Source: Lachnospiraceae bacterium (lineage in GTDB: Bacteria > Bacillota_A > Clostridia > Lachnospirales > Lachnospiraceae). From it: a stretch of DNA of 32,728 nt. The notes beneath the pieces were generated by a model, which was given only the letters and a program-made list of their open reading frames with translations, ran no database searches and was not told where the DNA came from. The position numbers and the translations under genes were made by a program. The stretch is from assembly GCA_900764695.1 (NCBI GenBank), contig CAAFOY010000042.1, positions 1-32,728 on the forward strand, written 5' to 3'. This document shows positions 1 to 7,933 of the stretch, one piece after another; positions within the stretch are counted from its first letter, which is position 1; every line of letters begins with the position of its first letter.

Positions 1-5
1 GTAAC

Positions 6-45
6 AAAAAAAGGTGTCCCGGCAGTTTTGTCAGGATACCTTTTT
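6..45 (-). terminator. Terminator after rpe, possibly bidirectional
   Basis: A 7-bp stem (13-19 with 34-40) encloses a 14-base loop. Read on the minus strand the stem is followed by seven T (6-12), 35 to 40 bases after the rpe stop. On that strand the stem carries one A-C mismatch. On the plus strand the same pair is a G-U wobble and the stem is followed by TTTTT, so it may also end a transcript entering from the left edge. Confidence 0.7.
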
Positions 46-79
46 ATATCATGTATAATTCTTCTCATTTTTTCAATTA

Positions 80-742
80 TTAGTCTTCAAAATTCTGAAA
101 CTGTTCTTTAAAGTTTTTAACATTTTCTTCCACATTTCCGCCAAATACTGCTGAGCCTGCAACAATTACATTAGCTCCGGCATCTAAAGGAATGCATACG
201 TTATCCACTTTAATTCCACCATCAACTTCTATCAATGTTTTAAGATTGTATTCATGTACAATTGCATTTACAATCTCAATCTTTTCTGTACACTCGTCAA
301 TATATGACTGTCCGCCAAATCCCGGATGAACTGTCATTATCAAAATCATTTCAACCTTATCAATAAAAGGAACTATATCTTCTACCGGTGTTTCAGGATT
401 GCAAGCCAGACCTGCATCCATTCCCTCTGCGTGAATTGCATCAATCGTAGCCTGAACATCTTCACATGCTTCCACATGTACTGTAAGCATATCTGCTCCT
501 ACTGCCTTGAATTCCTTTACATAACGAATTGGTTCCTGAATCATTAAATGTACATCAAAGTATTTTTTTGTGTATGCTCTTGCAGCTTTTGTTACAGGCA
601 TTCCAAATGAGATGTTTGGAACGAACATTCCGTCCATTATGTCTACATGTATCCAGTCACAGCCTGCCTGGTCTATTCTTTTGATGTCGTTGCCAAGATT
701 GGCAAAGTCTGCTGATAAAATTGAAGGTGCTAGTTTAATCAT
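80..742 (-). CDS. rpe: Ribulose-phosphate 3-epimerase
   Basis: Interconverts D-ribulose 5-phosphate and D-xylulose 5-phosphate in the cytosolic pentose phosphate pathway. The 220-residue protein is a full-length TIM barrel. It shows the N-terminal APSILSADF signature, the metal and catalytic stretch HVDIMDG at 32-38, the phosphate-binding MTVHPGFGGQ segment, and EVDGGIK near the C-terminus. The ATG is preceded by AAAGGAG at good spacing. It is the last gene of the long minus-strand run and is followed by a terminator. rpe next to rsgA and the prkC kinase is the usual Firmicutes order. The 156-base gap to rsgA contains a palindromic element, so rpe may also have its own promoter, although none is convincing by eye. 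Confidence 0.97.
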   Translation of the reverse strand: MIKLAPSILSADFANLGNDIKRIDQAGCDWIHVDIMDGMFVPNISFGMPVTKAARAYTKKYFDVHLMIQEPIRYVKEFKAVGADMLTVHVEACEDVQATIDAIHAEGMDAGLACNPETPVEDIVPFIDKVEMILIMTVHPGFGGQSYIDECTEKIEIVNAIVHEYNLKTLIEVDGGIKVDNVCIPLDAGANVIVAGSAVFGGNVEENVKNFKEQFQNFED

Positions 743-775
743 TTTCTTTCTCCTTTAAATGTTCTTTTACTTTTT

Positions 776-861
776 CCACGTAGAATTTTCTATTGCAAAC
801 ACGTTGTCTTTCTTATTTTGCTCCGCCGTCTATTGTTTGCTGAATAGGAAATTATATGTGG
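776..861. repeat. Imperfect palindromic element between rsgA and rpe
   Basis: The left arm at 776-801 and the right arm at 834-861 are inverted copies of about 26 to 28 bases. They start with CCAC and end with GCAAACA, and differ by three substitutions and a two-base insertion. The 32-base centre is not obviously paired. Its arms resemble those of the longer palindrome at 7793-7928: both families read roughly CACATAT, an A/T-rich stretch, TATT, then GCAA followed by a purine. No coding capacity is seen. It could be a decayed non-autonomous mobile element or a structured intercistronic RNA. Confidence 0.6.
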
Positions 862-898
862 CAAATATAGGTATTACATTTTTATTATATTTTTATAT

Positions 899-1783
899 TT
901 AGTATTTATTTTTTTCTAATTGTTCTAGTTCTTTGTATAACAGTACGTAGTTTTCGTACCTTTCCCGGGCTATTTTGCCTTGTTCTAAGGCGTTTTTGAT
1001 GCCGCAGTCCGGTTCGTTTATGTGGGCGCAGCCTGTGAAACGACATTCCGGTTCGTATTGTGGCATTTCAGGAAAGCAGTACTGTAATTTTTCTTTTGTC
1101 ATTCCCGGTACGAATAGTGAGCTAAAGCCGGGTGTGTCAAAAACGTATGAGTTGCTGTCTATGTTGAATATTTCTGAGTGTCTTGTTGTATGTTTTCCAC
1201 GGCCGATTTTTTCGCTTATTGCACCTGTTTCCATTTTGTAGTCTTTGGTTAGTGCATTAAGCATTGATGATTTTCCAACTCCTGAAGGTCCGGCAAACAC
1301 GGTACTTTTGCCTTTTAGCATTTTTTTGATTTCATCTACCCCTTGTTCTTCTGTGGCACTGGCAAACATTACTTTGTAGCCTGCCTTTTGATAGATGGTC
1401 TGCAATTGGTTCATGTAGTCATCATCGCCTATGTCTGTTTTGTTGAAGCATATTACTGTTTCTATATTTTGAAACTCCATCATTACAAGAAATCTATCTA
1501 AAAGATTCAAATTTGGATTTGGTTTTTTCACGGCAAACACTATCATTGCCTGATCTACATTTGCCACAGCCGGTCTTATAAGCTGGTTCTTTCTCTCCAA
1601 AATTTCTGATATGTTTCCTTTTTTCTTTTCTTCATCAATAATGTCCACCATTACATTGTCCCCAACTAATGGTTTTATGCTTTTGTTTCTAAATTTTCCT
1701 TTTGCCTTGCATTCATATATGCCTTTGTTTTCAACATAAACATAATAAAATCCGGCAATTCCTTTTATTATTTTTCCCTGCAT
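899..1783 (-). CDS. rsgA: Ribosome small subunit-dependent GTPase A
   Basis: A circularly permuted GTPase that checks late 30S subunit assembly and is released on GTP hydrolysis. The order of motifs is diagnostic. An N-terminal OB-fold region (about 1-70) is followed by G4 NKTD at 114-117, G1 GPSGVGKSS at 165-173 and G3 DTPG at 216-219. A C-terminal zinc site follows with C247, C252, H254 and C260. The length of 294 residues is normal. It lies 60 bases after prkC, with a hairpin in the gap, and upstream of rpe, as in Bacillus subtilis (cpgA). The 3' part of the gene (about 961-1200) is visibly richer in G+C than its neighbours and has inverted G/C skew; see findings. Confidence 0.96.
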   Translation of the reverse strand: MQGKIIKGIAGFYYVYVENKGIYECKAKGKFRNKSIKPLVGDNVMVDIIDEEKKKGNISEILERKNQLIRPAVANVDQAMIVFAVKKPNPNLNLLDRFLVMMEFQNIETVICFNKTDIGDDDYMNQLQTIYQKAGYKVMFASATEEQGVDEIKKMLKGKSTVFAGPSGVGKSSMLNALTKDYKMETGAISEKIGRGKHTTRHSEIFNIDSNSYVFDTPGFSSLFVPGMTKEKLQYCFPEMPQYEPECRFTGCAHINEPDCGIKNALEQGKIARERYENYVLLYKELEQLEKNKY

Positions 1784-1811
1784 ACCTTCTTATTCCACTT
1801 AATTTCATTAA

Positions 1812-1839
1812 AGGTGCCGTAGCATTTACCACGGCACCT
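1812..1839 (-). terminator. Hairpin between prkC and rsgA, weak terminator
   Basis: A perfect 9-bp stem (AGGTGCCGT at 1812-1820 with its complement at 1831-1839) encloses a 10-base loop and starts 5 bases after the prkC stop. On the minus strand it is followed only by TTTAATG, a poor U-tract. Partial termination or an mRNA processing and stability hairpin inside the operon is more likely than full termination. Confidence 0.5.
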
Positions 1840-1843
1840 GATT

Positions 1844-3868
1844 TTATTTTAGTTTAACCTTATCTGTTTTTACAACTTTTCCGTCTATTAACAGTTCAAT
1901 TGTTGCCTTGCCCTTTGTATCACTTGTAAGTGTCATTGTATAATCTCCCGGCCACTTTGATACATCTGAATATTCAGGATCAATTCCCTGTGATGAGCCG
2001 TTTAATAAAACAACTACTGTTCCACTTTTAATAGGATTGCCCTCTTCATCCATTAGGTCCTCTTTTGCAAAAGTATATGTTCCCTTATACTTCTTGTCAG
2101 CATCTTTTGAGCCTTTACTTACAACAAGGCTTATTGTTGTTCCCTTTGGTGCATAGCCTGACTTTATTGTCTGTCTGATTACAATACCCTTTTCTATTTC
2201 TTCATCGTAAACTTCCTTTGTGTCACCAACAGAATATCCTGCATTACTAATAAGCTGCTGTGCCTTATCAAGCTTCTTTCCTTCAACATTTGGTATTGTA
2301 CCAACATTGCTGTTTTCAACTGTCTTCTGCCCCCTACTTACAGTAAGCTTAATTGTATCTCCCTTGGAAACCAAAGCCTGTTCTATTGGATAACATGAAA
2401 TAACTCTGTTAATTTCACTACTACTGTATTCATAAACCAATTCCCATTTAAGGTCTTTATCTTCAAGCTTTGAAATTGCAGTGTCAAGGTCTGAGCCCTT
2501 TATTCCTGATGGAACTTCGATCTTTTCTGCTCCCTTACTTACAGTAAGTAAAATAGTTTCATTCTTATCAATTACTTTTCCTTTTGCAACTGACTGTTTA
2601 ATAATATAACCACTCTGATAGTGATCATTGTATTCATAAGCTTCATATTTTACACCTAATTCTTTTTCATGAAGTGTTTTTTCTGCTTCATCTTCACTCA
2701 TTCCAACTACGTTAGGAACTTCTGTCTTCTTAGGATCAATAGTTGTTTCCACATCACTGCCTGTAACTGTATTCTGCAACTTAATCTTGTTGCTGTTAAC
2801 CATTGAAAATACAAAACTTGTAACTATTGCAGCCACAATAATTAACGCCACAATGCCTGCAACAACACTACCAATTGTCACTGCATTGCCTACTTTAGGT
2901 GGTAAATAATCAATGTCATCGTCAGGTTTGCCATTATCATCCTTTACTTTCTTATTACTTCCACTTCTAAGCTGGTTAATTTCATCATCTGTAATCATTA
3001 CTGTTGAGCCATTGTCTACTCTCTGTTCAAGCTGAACAAAATCAACATTTGGTTCAGACAAAGCTCTCTTTAAATCAGATATAAGCAATGAAATTTTTGG
3101 ATATCTTCTGTCTGCTCTGTTCTGTGTACATTTCAGAATTATTTTTTCAATGCTTACAGGTACGTTAGGCAAATATTCCCTAACACTAGGTACATTGCTT
3201 TTAATATGCTTTAAGGCTATTGTTACTGTTGATTCACCGTCAAAAGGAACTCTGCCTGTAAGCATTTCAAACATTGTAATGCCAAGTGAATATATGTCAC
3301 TTTTCTCGTCAACATACTGTCCACCTGCCTGTTCAGGTGAAATATAATGAACGGATCCCATTGCACTGCCGTTAATAGTATTGGCTGATGCAGCCCTTGC
3401 AATACCAAAGTCTGTCACCTTGACTTTTCCTTCTCTTGAAATCATAATGTTCTGAGGCTTTATGTCTCTATGAACAATCTGATTATTGTGGGCACATTCA
3501 ATACCATTGGCAATCTGGATTGCTATACTTATTGTTTCTTTAACAGAAAGCTTGCCTTTCTTGTCAATATAGCTTTTTAATGTGATTCCCTCTATCAATT
3601 CCATAACAATATAATAAAGACCCGCATCCTCACCTACATCATATACGTTTACAATATTAGGATGAATAAGACTTGCCGCTGACTGTGCTTCAACCCTAAA
3701 TTTGGACACAAAATTTTTATCTTTGCTAAATTCATTTTTTAGCACCTTAATTGCTACGTTTCTATTTAATTTATGATCCTTAGCTTTATAAACATCAGAC
3801 ATTCCGCCTGCCCCTACTCTGCTAAGAATTTCATAACGGTTATTAATAAAAAATCCTCTTTCCAACAT
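1844..3868 (-). CDS. prkC: PASTA-domain serine/threonine protein kinase
   Basis: A membrane Ser/Thr kinase of the PrkC/PknB/Stk1 family that senses cell-wall fragments and phosphorylates cell-wall, division and translation targets. The ATG at 3868 is preferred because AGGAG lies 11 bases upstream. A GTG four codons earlier overlaps that site. The protein has 674 residues. The kinase domain has the Gly-rich loop GAGGMSDV, Lys41 in VAIK, HRDIKPQN with Asp135, and DFG with Asp153. One membrane segment lies at about 330-356. Three extracellular PASTA repeats follow (about 382-446, 447-514, 520-586), each ending in a VSKG or VSRG motif. The last ~80 residues form a further, probably beta-rich domain that is not PASTA. 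It is 14 bases from prpC, its cognate phosphatase. Confidence 0.96.
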   Translation of the reverse strand: MLERGFFINNRYEILSRVGAGGMSDVYKAKDHKLNRNVAIKVLKNEFSKDKNFVSKFRVEAQSAASLIHPNIVNVYDVGEDAGLYYIVMELIEGITLKSYIDKKGKLSVKETISIAIQIANGIECAHNNQIVHRDIKPQNIMISREGKVKVTDFGIARAASANTINGSAMGSVHYISPEQAGGQYVDEKSDIYSLGITMFEMLTGRVPFDGESTVTIALKHIKSNVPSVREYLPNVPVSIEKIILKCTQNRADRRYPKISLLISDLKRALSEPNVDFVQLEQRVDNGSTVMITDDEINQLRSGSNKKVKDDNGKPDDDIDYLPPKVGNAVTIGSVVAGIVALIIVAAIVTSFVFSMVNSNKIKLQNTVTGSDVETTIDPKKTEVPNVVGMSEDEAEKTLHEKELGVKYEAYEYNDHYQSGYIIKQSVAKGKVIDKNETILLTVSKGAEKIEVPSGIKGSDLDTAISKLEDKDLKWELVYEYSSSEINRVISCYPIEQALVSKGDTIKLTVSRGQKTVENSNVGTIPNVEGKKLDKAQQLISNAGYSVGDTKEVYDEEIEKGIVIRQTIKSGYAPKGTTISLVVSKGSKDADKKYKGTYTFAKEDLMDEEGNPIKSGTVVVLLNGSSQGIDPEYSDVSKWPGDYTMTLTSDTKGKATIELLIDGKVVKTDKVKLK

Positions 3869-3882
3869 AAACTTTCTCACTC

Positions 3883-4662
3883 CTATTGTTCAGATAGCAG
3901 ACTATCCTGATTTTCCGTATATTCTGCACTAATAAGAATTGCTGATATATTATCTTTCCCGCCATTTTCGTTTGCAGTATTAATTAAAGTTCTCACTGCA
4001 TCCTCAATTGACTCACTTTTCCTGATAATCTTATTAATGTCATAGTCAATTACCATGTTAGTTAATCCGTCTGAACACAATAATAATTTGTCCCCATTAT
4101 CTATTTCTATCTCAAATATATCAGGTGTTGCTGTTTTGTCCTCAGCAACGCCAATGGCTTTTGTAATTACATTTTTCTTGTAATGAGTTCTTGCCTCTTC
4201 TTTCTCCAAAAGTCCCATTCTAACCATATCCTCAACCAAGGAATGATCCCTTGTTATTTGTTGTATATCTTTTCCAATATAATATAATCTGCTGTCTCCA
4301 ACATTGGCAATATAAACATGACCTTCTGAAATAACAGCGGCAACAAAAGTTGTTCCCATTCCACTATAATCCCTGTTGGAATTAGCCATATCGTATATTT
4401 CCTTATTAATTGACATAATACCGGCATCCAATATGTTAGCCGGATCTGTCATATGTGTTGTGCAGGCATATTTAACAAACTTCTCGATTGCTACTCTTGA
4501 TGCCACATCTCCAGCTTTATGTCCCCCCATTCCATCGGCTACAATGAAAAGGTTTGGGAGTTTACCCACCGGCTTAGTGGAAACAAAAATGCTATCCTGA
4601 TTAATGGTTCTCATTAACCCTACATCAGTTTTCCCAAATGCATTTATTTTGTAATTATTCAC
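3883..4662 (-). CDS. prpC: PP2C-family protein phosphatase (Stp1/PrpC)
   Basis: A manganese-dependent Ser/Thr phosphatase that reverses phosphorylation by the adjacent PASTA kinase. The reading frame extends upstream to 4719. The best start is the GTG at 4662, because AAAGGGAGG (4677-4669) stands 6 bases before it and the protein then begins VNNYKINAFGKTDVG, as expected for the family. This gives 259 residues. PP2C metal-site motifs are present: ADGMGGH, GMGTTFVAA, NVGDSRLY, LLCSDGLTN and GGKDNISAI. The start overlaps the last codons of rlmN by 8 bases, which suggests translational coupling. Pairing with prkC is typical of Firmicutes. Confidence 0.95.
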   Translation of the reverse strand: MNNYKINAFGKTDVGLMRTINQDSIFVSTKPVGKLPNLFIVADGMGGHKAGDVASRVAIEKFVKYACTTHMTDPANILDAGIMSINKEIYDMANSNRDYSGMGTTFVAAVISEGHVYIANVGDSRLYYIGKDIQQITRDHSLVEDMVRMGLLEKEEARTHYKKNVITKAIGVAEDKTATPDIFEIEIDNGDKLLLCSDGLTNMVIDYDINKIIRKSESIEDAVRTLINTANENGGKDNISAILISAEYTENQDSLLSEQ

Positions 4663-5713
4663 CTGATTCCTCCCTTTCTTCCCGCATAGCGTCATTTCTA
4701 AGCTGTCCGCAGGCACCATTAATGTCTCGTCCCATTTCTCTTCTTATAGTAACATTTATCCTATTTTTTTCAAGTACCCTTTTAAATCGTTCAACAGCCT
4801 TCTTTCCCGTCTGAACGAAATCTCTTTCTTTAATTGGATTAACCGGTATAAGATTTACGTGACAGTTAAGATTCTTAACCAGTGCTGAAAGCTTCTCTGC
4901 TTCTTCCACTGTGTCATTTACCCCTGCCACAAGACTGTATTCAAAAGTTATACGTCTGCCCGTCTTGTCGAAATAATACTTGCAGGCATCCAAAACTTCA
5001 GCTATGGTATATTTTCTTGCTATAGGTAAAAGTTCCCTTCTTGTATCATCATCTGAAGCGTGAAGTGACAATGCCAACGTAATCTGAGGATGCATATTTG
5101 CCAATTCCTTCATTCTTGGAACCAATCCACAGGTTGACAATGTTATATTTCTCTGGCTTATGTTTAACCCATTTTCATCGCTTATTAATTCAAGAAACTT
5201 TGTCACATTTTCAAAATTATCAAGAGGCTCTCCACTTCCCATTAAAACAATGTTGGAAACTTTCTCTCCTATGTTCTTTTCTATTTCATATATCTGTTCT
5301 AACAATTCAGAAGGTCTTAAGTTTCTATCCAGTCCGTTAAGAGTTGAGGCACAAAATCTACAGCCCATTCGACATCCTGATTGCGTTGAAATACATACGG
5401 AATTACCGTGATGGTATCTCATAAGTACACTTTCGATTACTGCTCCACCTTTTATTCTAAACAAATACTTTCTTGTTCCGTCAATCTTTGAAATCAACAC
5501 CCTTACAGGCTCTAATGTGACAATTTCAAACTGCTCATCTAATGTTTCTCTTAGGTTTTTTGAAATATTAGTCATTTCATCAAAAGACTGAACCTTTTCA
5601 ATATGTAACCATTTATATATTTGTCCTGCTCTAAAAGGCTTTTCGCCCATATTAGCTAATTCCTGTTTTAATTCATCTAAATTATATGATTTAATATCCT
5701 TCTTTTCTGTCAT
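4655..5713 (-). CDS. rlmN: Dual-specificity rRNA/tRNA (adenine-C2) methyltransferase RlmN
   Basis: A radical SAM enzyme that makes 2-methyladenosine at position 2503 of 23S rRNA and, in many bacteria, at A37 of some tRNAs. The ATG at 5713 is chosen because AAAGG lies 8 bases upstream. An ATG two codons earlier is too close to that site, and the further upstream extension runs into rsmB. The protein has 352 residues. The [4Fe-4S] motif CRMGCRFC carries C114, C118 and C121. GSGEPLDN is the SAM-binding loop. C335, in the GACGQL segment, is the expected methyl-transfer cysteine. It starts 11 bases after the rsmB stop and overlaps prpC at its end, so rsmB, rlmN and prpC are tightly packed. Confidence 0.96.
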   Translation of the reverse strand: MTEKKDIKSYNLDELKQELANMGEKPFRAGQIYKWLHIEKVQSFDEMTNISKNLRETLDEQFEIVTLEPVRVLISKIDGTRKYLFRIKGGAVIESVLMRYHHGNSVCISTQSGCRMGCRFCASTLNGLDRNLRPSELLEQIYEIEKNIGEKVSNIVLMGSGEPLDNFENVTKFLELISDENGLNISQRNITLSTCGLVPRMKELANMHPQITLALSLHASDDDTRRELLPIARKYTIAEVLDACKYYFDKTGRRITFEYSLVAGVNDTVEEAEKLSALVKNLNCHVNLIPVNPIKERDFVQTGKKAVERFKRVLEKNRINVTIRREMGRDINGACGQLRNDAMREEREESGE

Positions 5714-5724
5714 AACCATAACCT

Positions 5725-7071
5725 TTATTCTCTTATAAATAATGACACGAAAAATCCATCCATGCCATATTGTCCCGGATAAATCTGAAGACAACCCTTT
5801 TCACATTTAAGCTGCTCCGGCACAATTCCATTTAATGATTGTAATTTAAAGGGAAGATTGTCCTGTATCCATTTAACATTACTATCATTTTCCTGTCTGT
5901 TTACCGTGCAGGTACTATATAAAAGCTTTCCACCTTGCTTAACATATTTGCTTACCTGCTTTAGTATCTTTCTTTGTAATTCTACTAATTCATCGATCTG
6001 ATTCTGTGTTACATTATACTTTATATCACTTTTATTGCCAATAACTCCAAGTCCTGAGCATGGAAGATCAGCAATAACAATATCCGCTTTCTCAATTGCT
6101 TCTTTATCTAATACTGTGGCATCACTTACTTTTGTTATTATGTTTTTATTACCTACTCTGGCAATATTTTCTTCTATAAGCCCTATCTTATACTCTGTTA
6201 AATCTCTCGCCTCAACAGTTCCTGTTCCATTAAGAAGTTCTGAAACGTGAAGACTCTTTCCTCCCGGTGCAGCACACACATCAATTATATAGTCTTTTTC
6301 TTTAGGATTTGCTGCAATTCCTACCATCATTGAGCTTTCATCCTGAACGGTAATCATTCCTGCCTTAAAAACATCAAGATTTTCTAACTTGTCATAGCCT
6401 GATATTTTAAGTGCCTTATCATAAAGTTTAGATTTTTCAACTGTTGTTCCCTGATATTCAAGGCTTTTAACAATTTCTTCCACAGTTGCCTTTGATGTAT
6501 TGCATCTAACAGAAGTTGCTTTCGGCTTATATAACCCTTCAAGCATCTCTTCTGTTTTTGAAATTCCATACTCTTTTGTCCATTTTTCAATTATCCACTT
6601 AGGAACAGAATAAATAACCGACAGTCTTTCTTTCTGTTCCTTTGGATATTCTATCTTTTCAATATTTCGTGCCACATTTCTTAAAACTCCATTTACAAAT
6701 CCCTTAAGATTTCTAAATTTTCTTTTTTCAGCCAGCTTCACCCCTTCGTTGCAAACTGCCGAAACAGGTACATTATCCATATACTTAATTTGATAAACAC
6801 CCATTCTCAAAATCTCCCTTATTACAGGTTTCATCTTATTAACCGGAGTTTTTGAAAACTGATTTATAATAAAGTCAAGCTCAATTCTTCTCTCTAATGT
6901 TCCCTGAAAAAGTCTTGTAATAAAAGATCGTTGATGTTTGTCAAGGCTAACATTTTTGTCTAATGTGCTTTTTAATGCAACGTGACTTTTTTCTCCTTTA
7001 TTAACCTGCAAAAGCATTTCCAAAACTATATTTCTTAAATTTACTTGATTTACCGGCTTACTGGTCGTCAT
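5725..7071 (-). CDS. rsmB: 16S rRNA (cytosine-967-C5) methyltransferase
   Basis: Methylates C967 of 16S rRNA with SAM. The N-terminal ~140 residues are a NusB-like RNA-binding domain. The C-terminal domain has the SAM motif DVCAAPGGKS and the two catalytic-site cysteines of the Rsm family, in DLPCSG and STCTVN. The ATG at 7071 follows GGAGG at 7081-7077 with 5 bases between, so the TTG four codons earlier is not needed. This gives 448 residues, the normal length. The start lies inside the last codons of the upstream zinc peptidase gene (14-base overlap), which points to coupled translation. Confidence 0.95.
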   Translation of the reverse strand: MTTSKPVNQVNLRNIVLEMLLQVNKGEKSHVALKSTLDKNVSLDKHQRSFITRLFQGTLERRIELDFIINQFSKTPVNKMKPVIREILRMGVYQIKYMDNVPVSAVCNEGVKLAEKRKFRNLKGFVNGVLRNVARNIEKIEYPKEQKERLSVIYSVPKWIIEKWTKEYGISKTEEMLEGLYKPKATSVRCNTSKATVEEIVKSLEYQGTTVEKSKLYDKALKISGYDKLENLDVFKAGMITVQDESSMMVGIAANPKEKDYIIDVCAAPGGKSLHVSELLNGTGTVEARDLTEYKIGLIEENIARVGNKNIITKVSDATVLDKEAIEKADIVIADLPCSGLGVIGNKSDIKYNVTQNQIDELVELQRKILKQVSKYVKQGGKLLYSTCTVNRQENDSNVKWIQDNLPFKLQSLNGIVPEQLKCEKGCLQIYPGQYGMDGFFVSLFIRE

Positions 7072-7768
7072 CTCTTCCTCCAAAAAGAATTACCAATCTT
7101 AATAACTGTAAAATCGATGAAGCTGCTGCTGCAACATAAGTTAAAGCTGCTGCTCCCAAAACTTTTTTAGTATACTTTAATTCAGTATTTCCAAATATTC
7201 CTGTGCTTTCCAAAACTCTAATCGCTCTTCCTGATGCATTAAATTCTACAGGCAATGTTACTAACTGGAACAATACTGCCAATGAAAAAGCAATAATACC
7301 AAGGTCAAGCAATGTCTGTCCTGTTCCATTACCATAAAATAATATTCCTACAATAATCAAAATCCATGATAATCTTGAGCCCCAGTTTGCAAAAGGAACA
7401 AGGGCGTTTCTAACACTTATAGGTGCATATCCTTTTGCATGCTGCATTGCGTGACCGCATTCGTGAGCCGCAACACCAATTGCCGCAACATTAGTCTGAT
7501 TATATGTTGCATCTGAAAGGCTTAAAACCTTGTTTGAAGGATTATAGTTATCTGTTAAATCTCCACCTATATGCTGAATTGTAACATCATAAATACCCTG
7601 TGATTCAAGAATCATCTTAGCCGCCTGGGCACCTGTTAATCCTGAATTACTTCTGTATTTAGAATATTTTCTAAAAGTAGAATTTACATGGGCTGATGCA
7701 GCCATGCAAATAACCATACCGATTACAATAAGTACATAGGTTGGATCAAAATAATATCCGTAAAGCAT
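7058..7768 (-). CDS. Membrane zinc metallopeptidase, YugP-like
   Basis: Belongs to the neutral zinc metallopeptidase family represented by B. subtilis YugP (Zn_peptidase_2). The 236-residue protein has a hydrophobic N-terminal helix (about 8-28), the HEXXH-type motif HECGH at 102-106, and further hydrophobic segments in the second half. It is therefore expected to be a membrane-bound zinc protease. Its substrate is not known to me. AAAGGAG precedes the ATG. The gene sits between fmt and rsmB, where B. subtilis has nothing, and overlaps rsmB by 14 bases. A 136-bp palindromic element lies directly upstream, between it and fmt. The family call is firm, the physiological role is not. Confidence 0.9.
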   Translation of the reverse strand: MLYGYYFDPTYVLIVIGMVICMAASAHVNSTFRKYSKYRSNSGLTGAQAAKMILESQGIYDVTIQHIGGDLTDNYNPSNKVLSLSDATYNQTNVAAIGVAAHECGHAMQHAKGYAPISVRNALVPFANWGSRLSWILIIVGILFYGNGTGQTLLDLGIIAFSLAVLFQLVTLPVEFNASGRAIRVLESTGIFGNTELKYTKKVLGAAALTYVAAAASSILQLLRLVILFGGRDDDQ

Positions 7769-7792
7769 AATATCGTCTCCTTTCTACTATGC

Positions 7793-7928
7793 CATATGAA
7801 AACTGTAACGCAAGCACGCTCCCCCTGCCTTCAGCCCGTAGCGGTCCTTAGAAGTCGGTGACAGCTTCGCTATCCCACCTTCTAAGGACCGACGGCTTCA
7901 GAGCACTTGCTAATATAGTTTTCATATG
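7793..7928. repeat. 136-bp palindromic element between fmt and the zinc peptidase gene
   Basis: The ends are perfect inverted repeats of 12 bases (CATATGAAAACT at 7793-7804 and its complement at 7917-7928). Inside them GCAAG pairs with CTTGC. Further in, a perfect 13-bp arm (7842-7854 with 7879-7891) is continued by an imperfect stem up to a small TTC apex near 7866. The whole forms one long hairpin with a few internal loops. It is clearly richer in G+C than its surroundings and has no ORF. The design fits a small non-autonomous palindromic mobile element, and the arms resemble those at 776-861. A structured intercistronic RNA is the alternative. Confidence 0.75.
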
Positions 7929-7933
7929 TCACA

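Noticed and set aside
4663..4719. Longer N-terminus of PrpC
   Set aside because: The added residues come from reading rlmN out of frame and do not match the family; the GTG at 4662 has an ideal ribosome binding site.
5714..5794. Longer N-terminus of RlmN
   Set aside because: It would overlap rsmB by about 70 bases and adds residues unlike the family; ATG at 5713 has AAAGG at the right distance.
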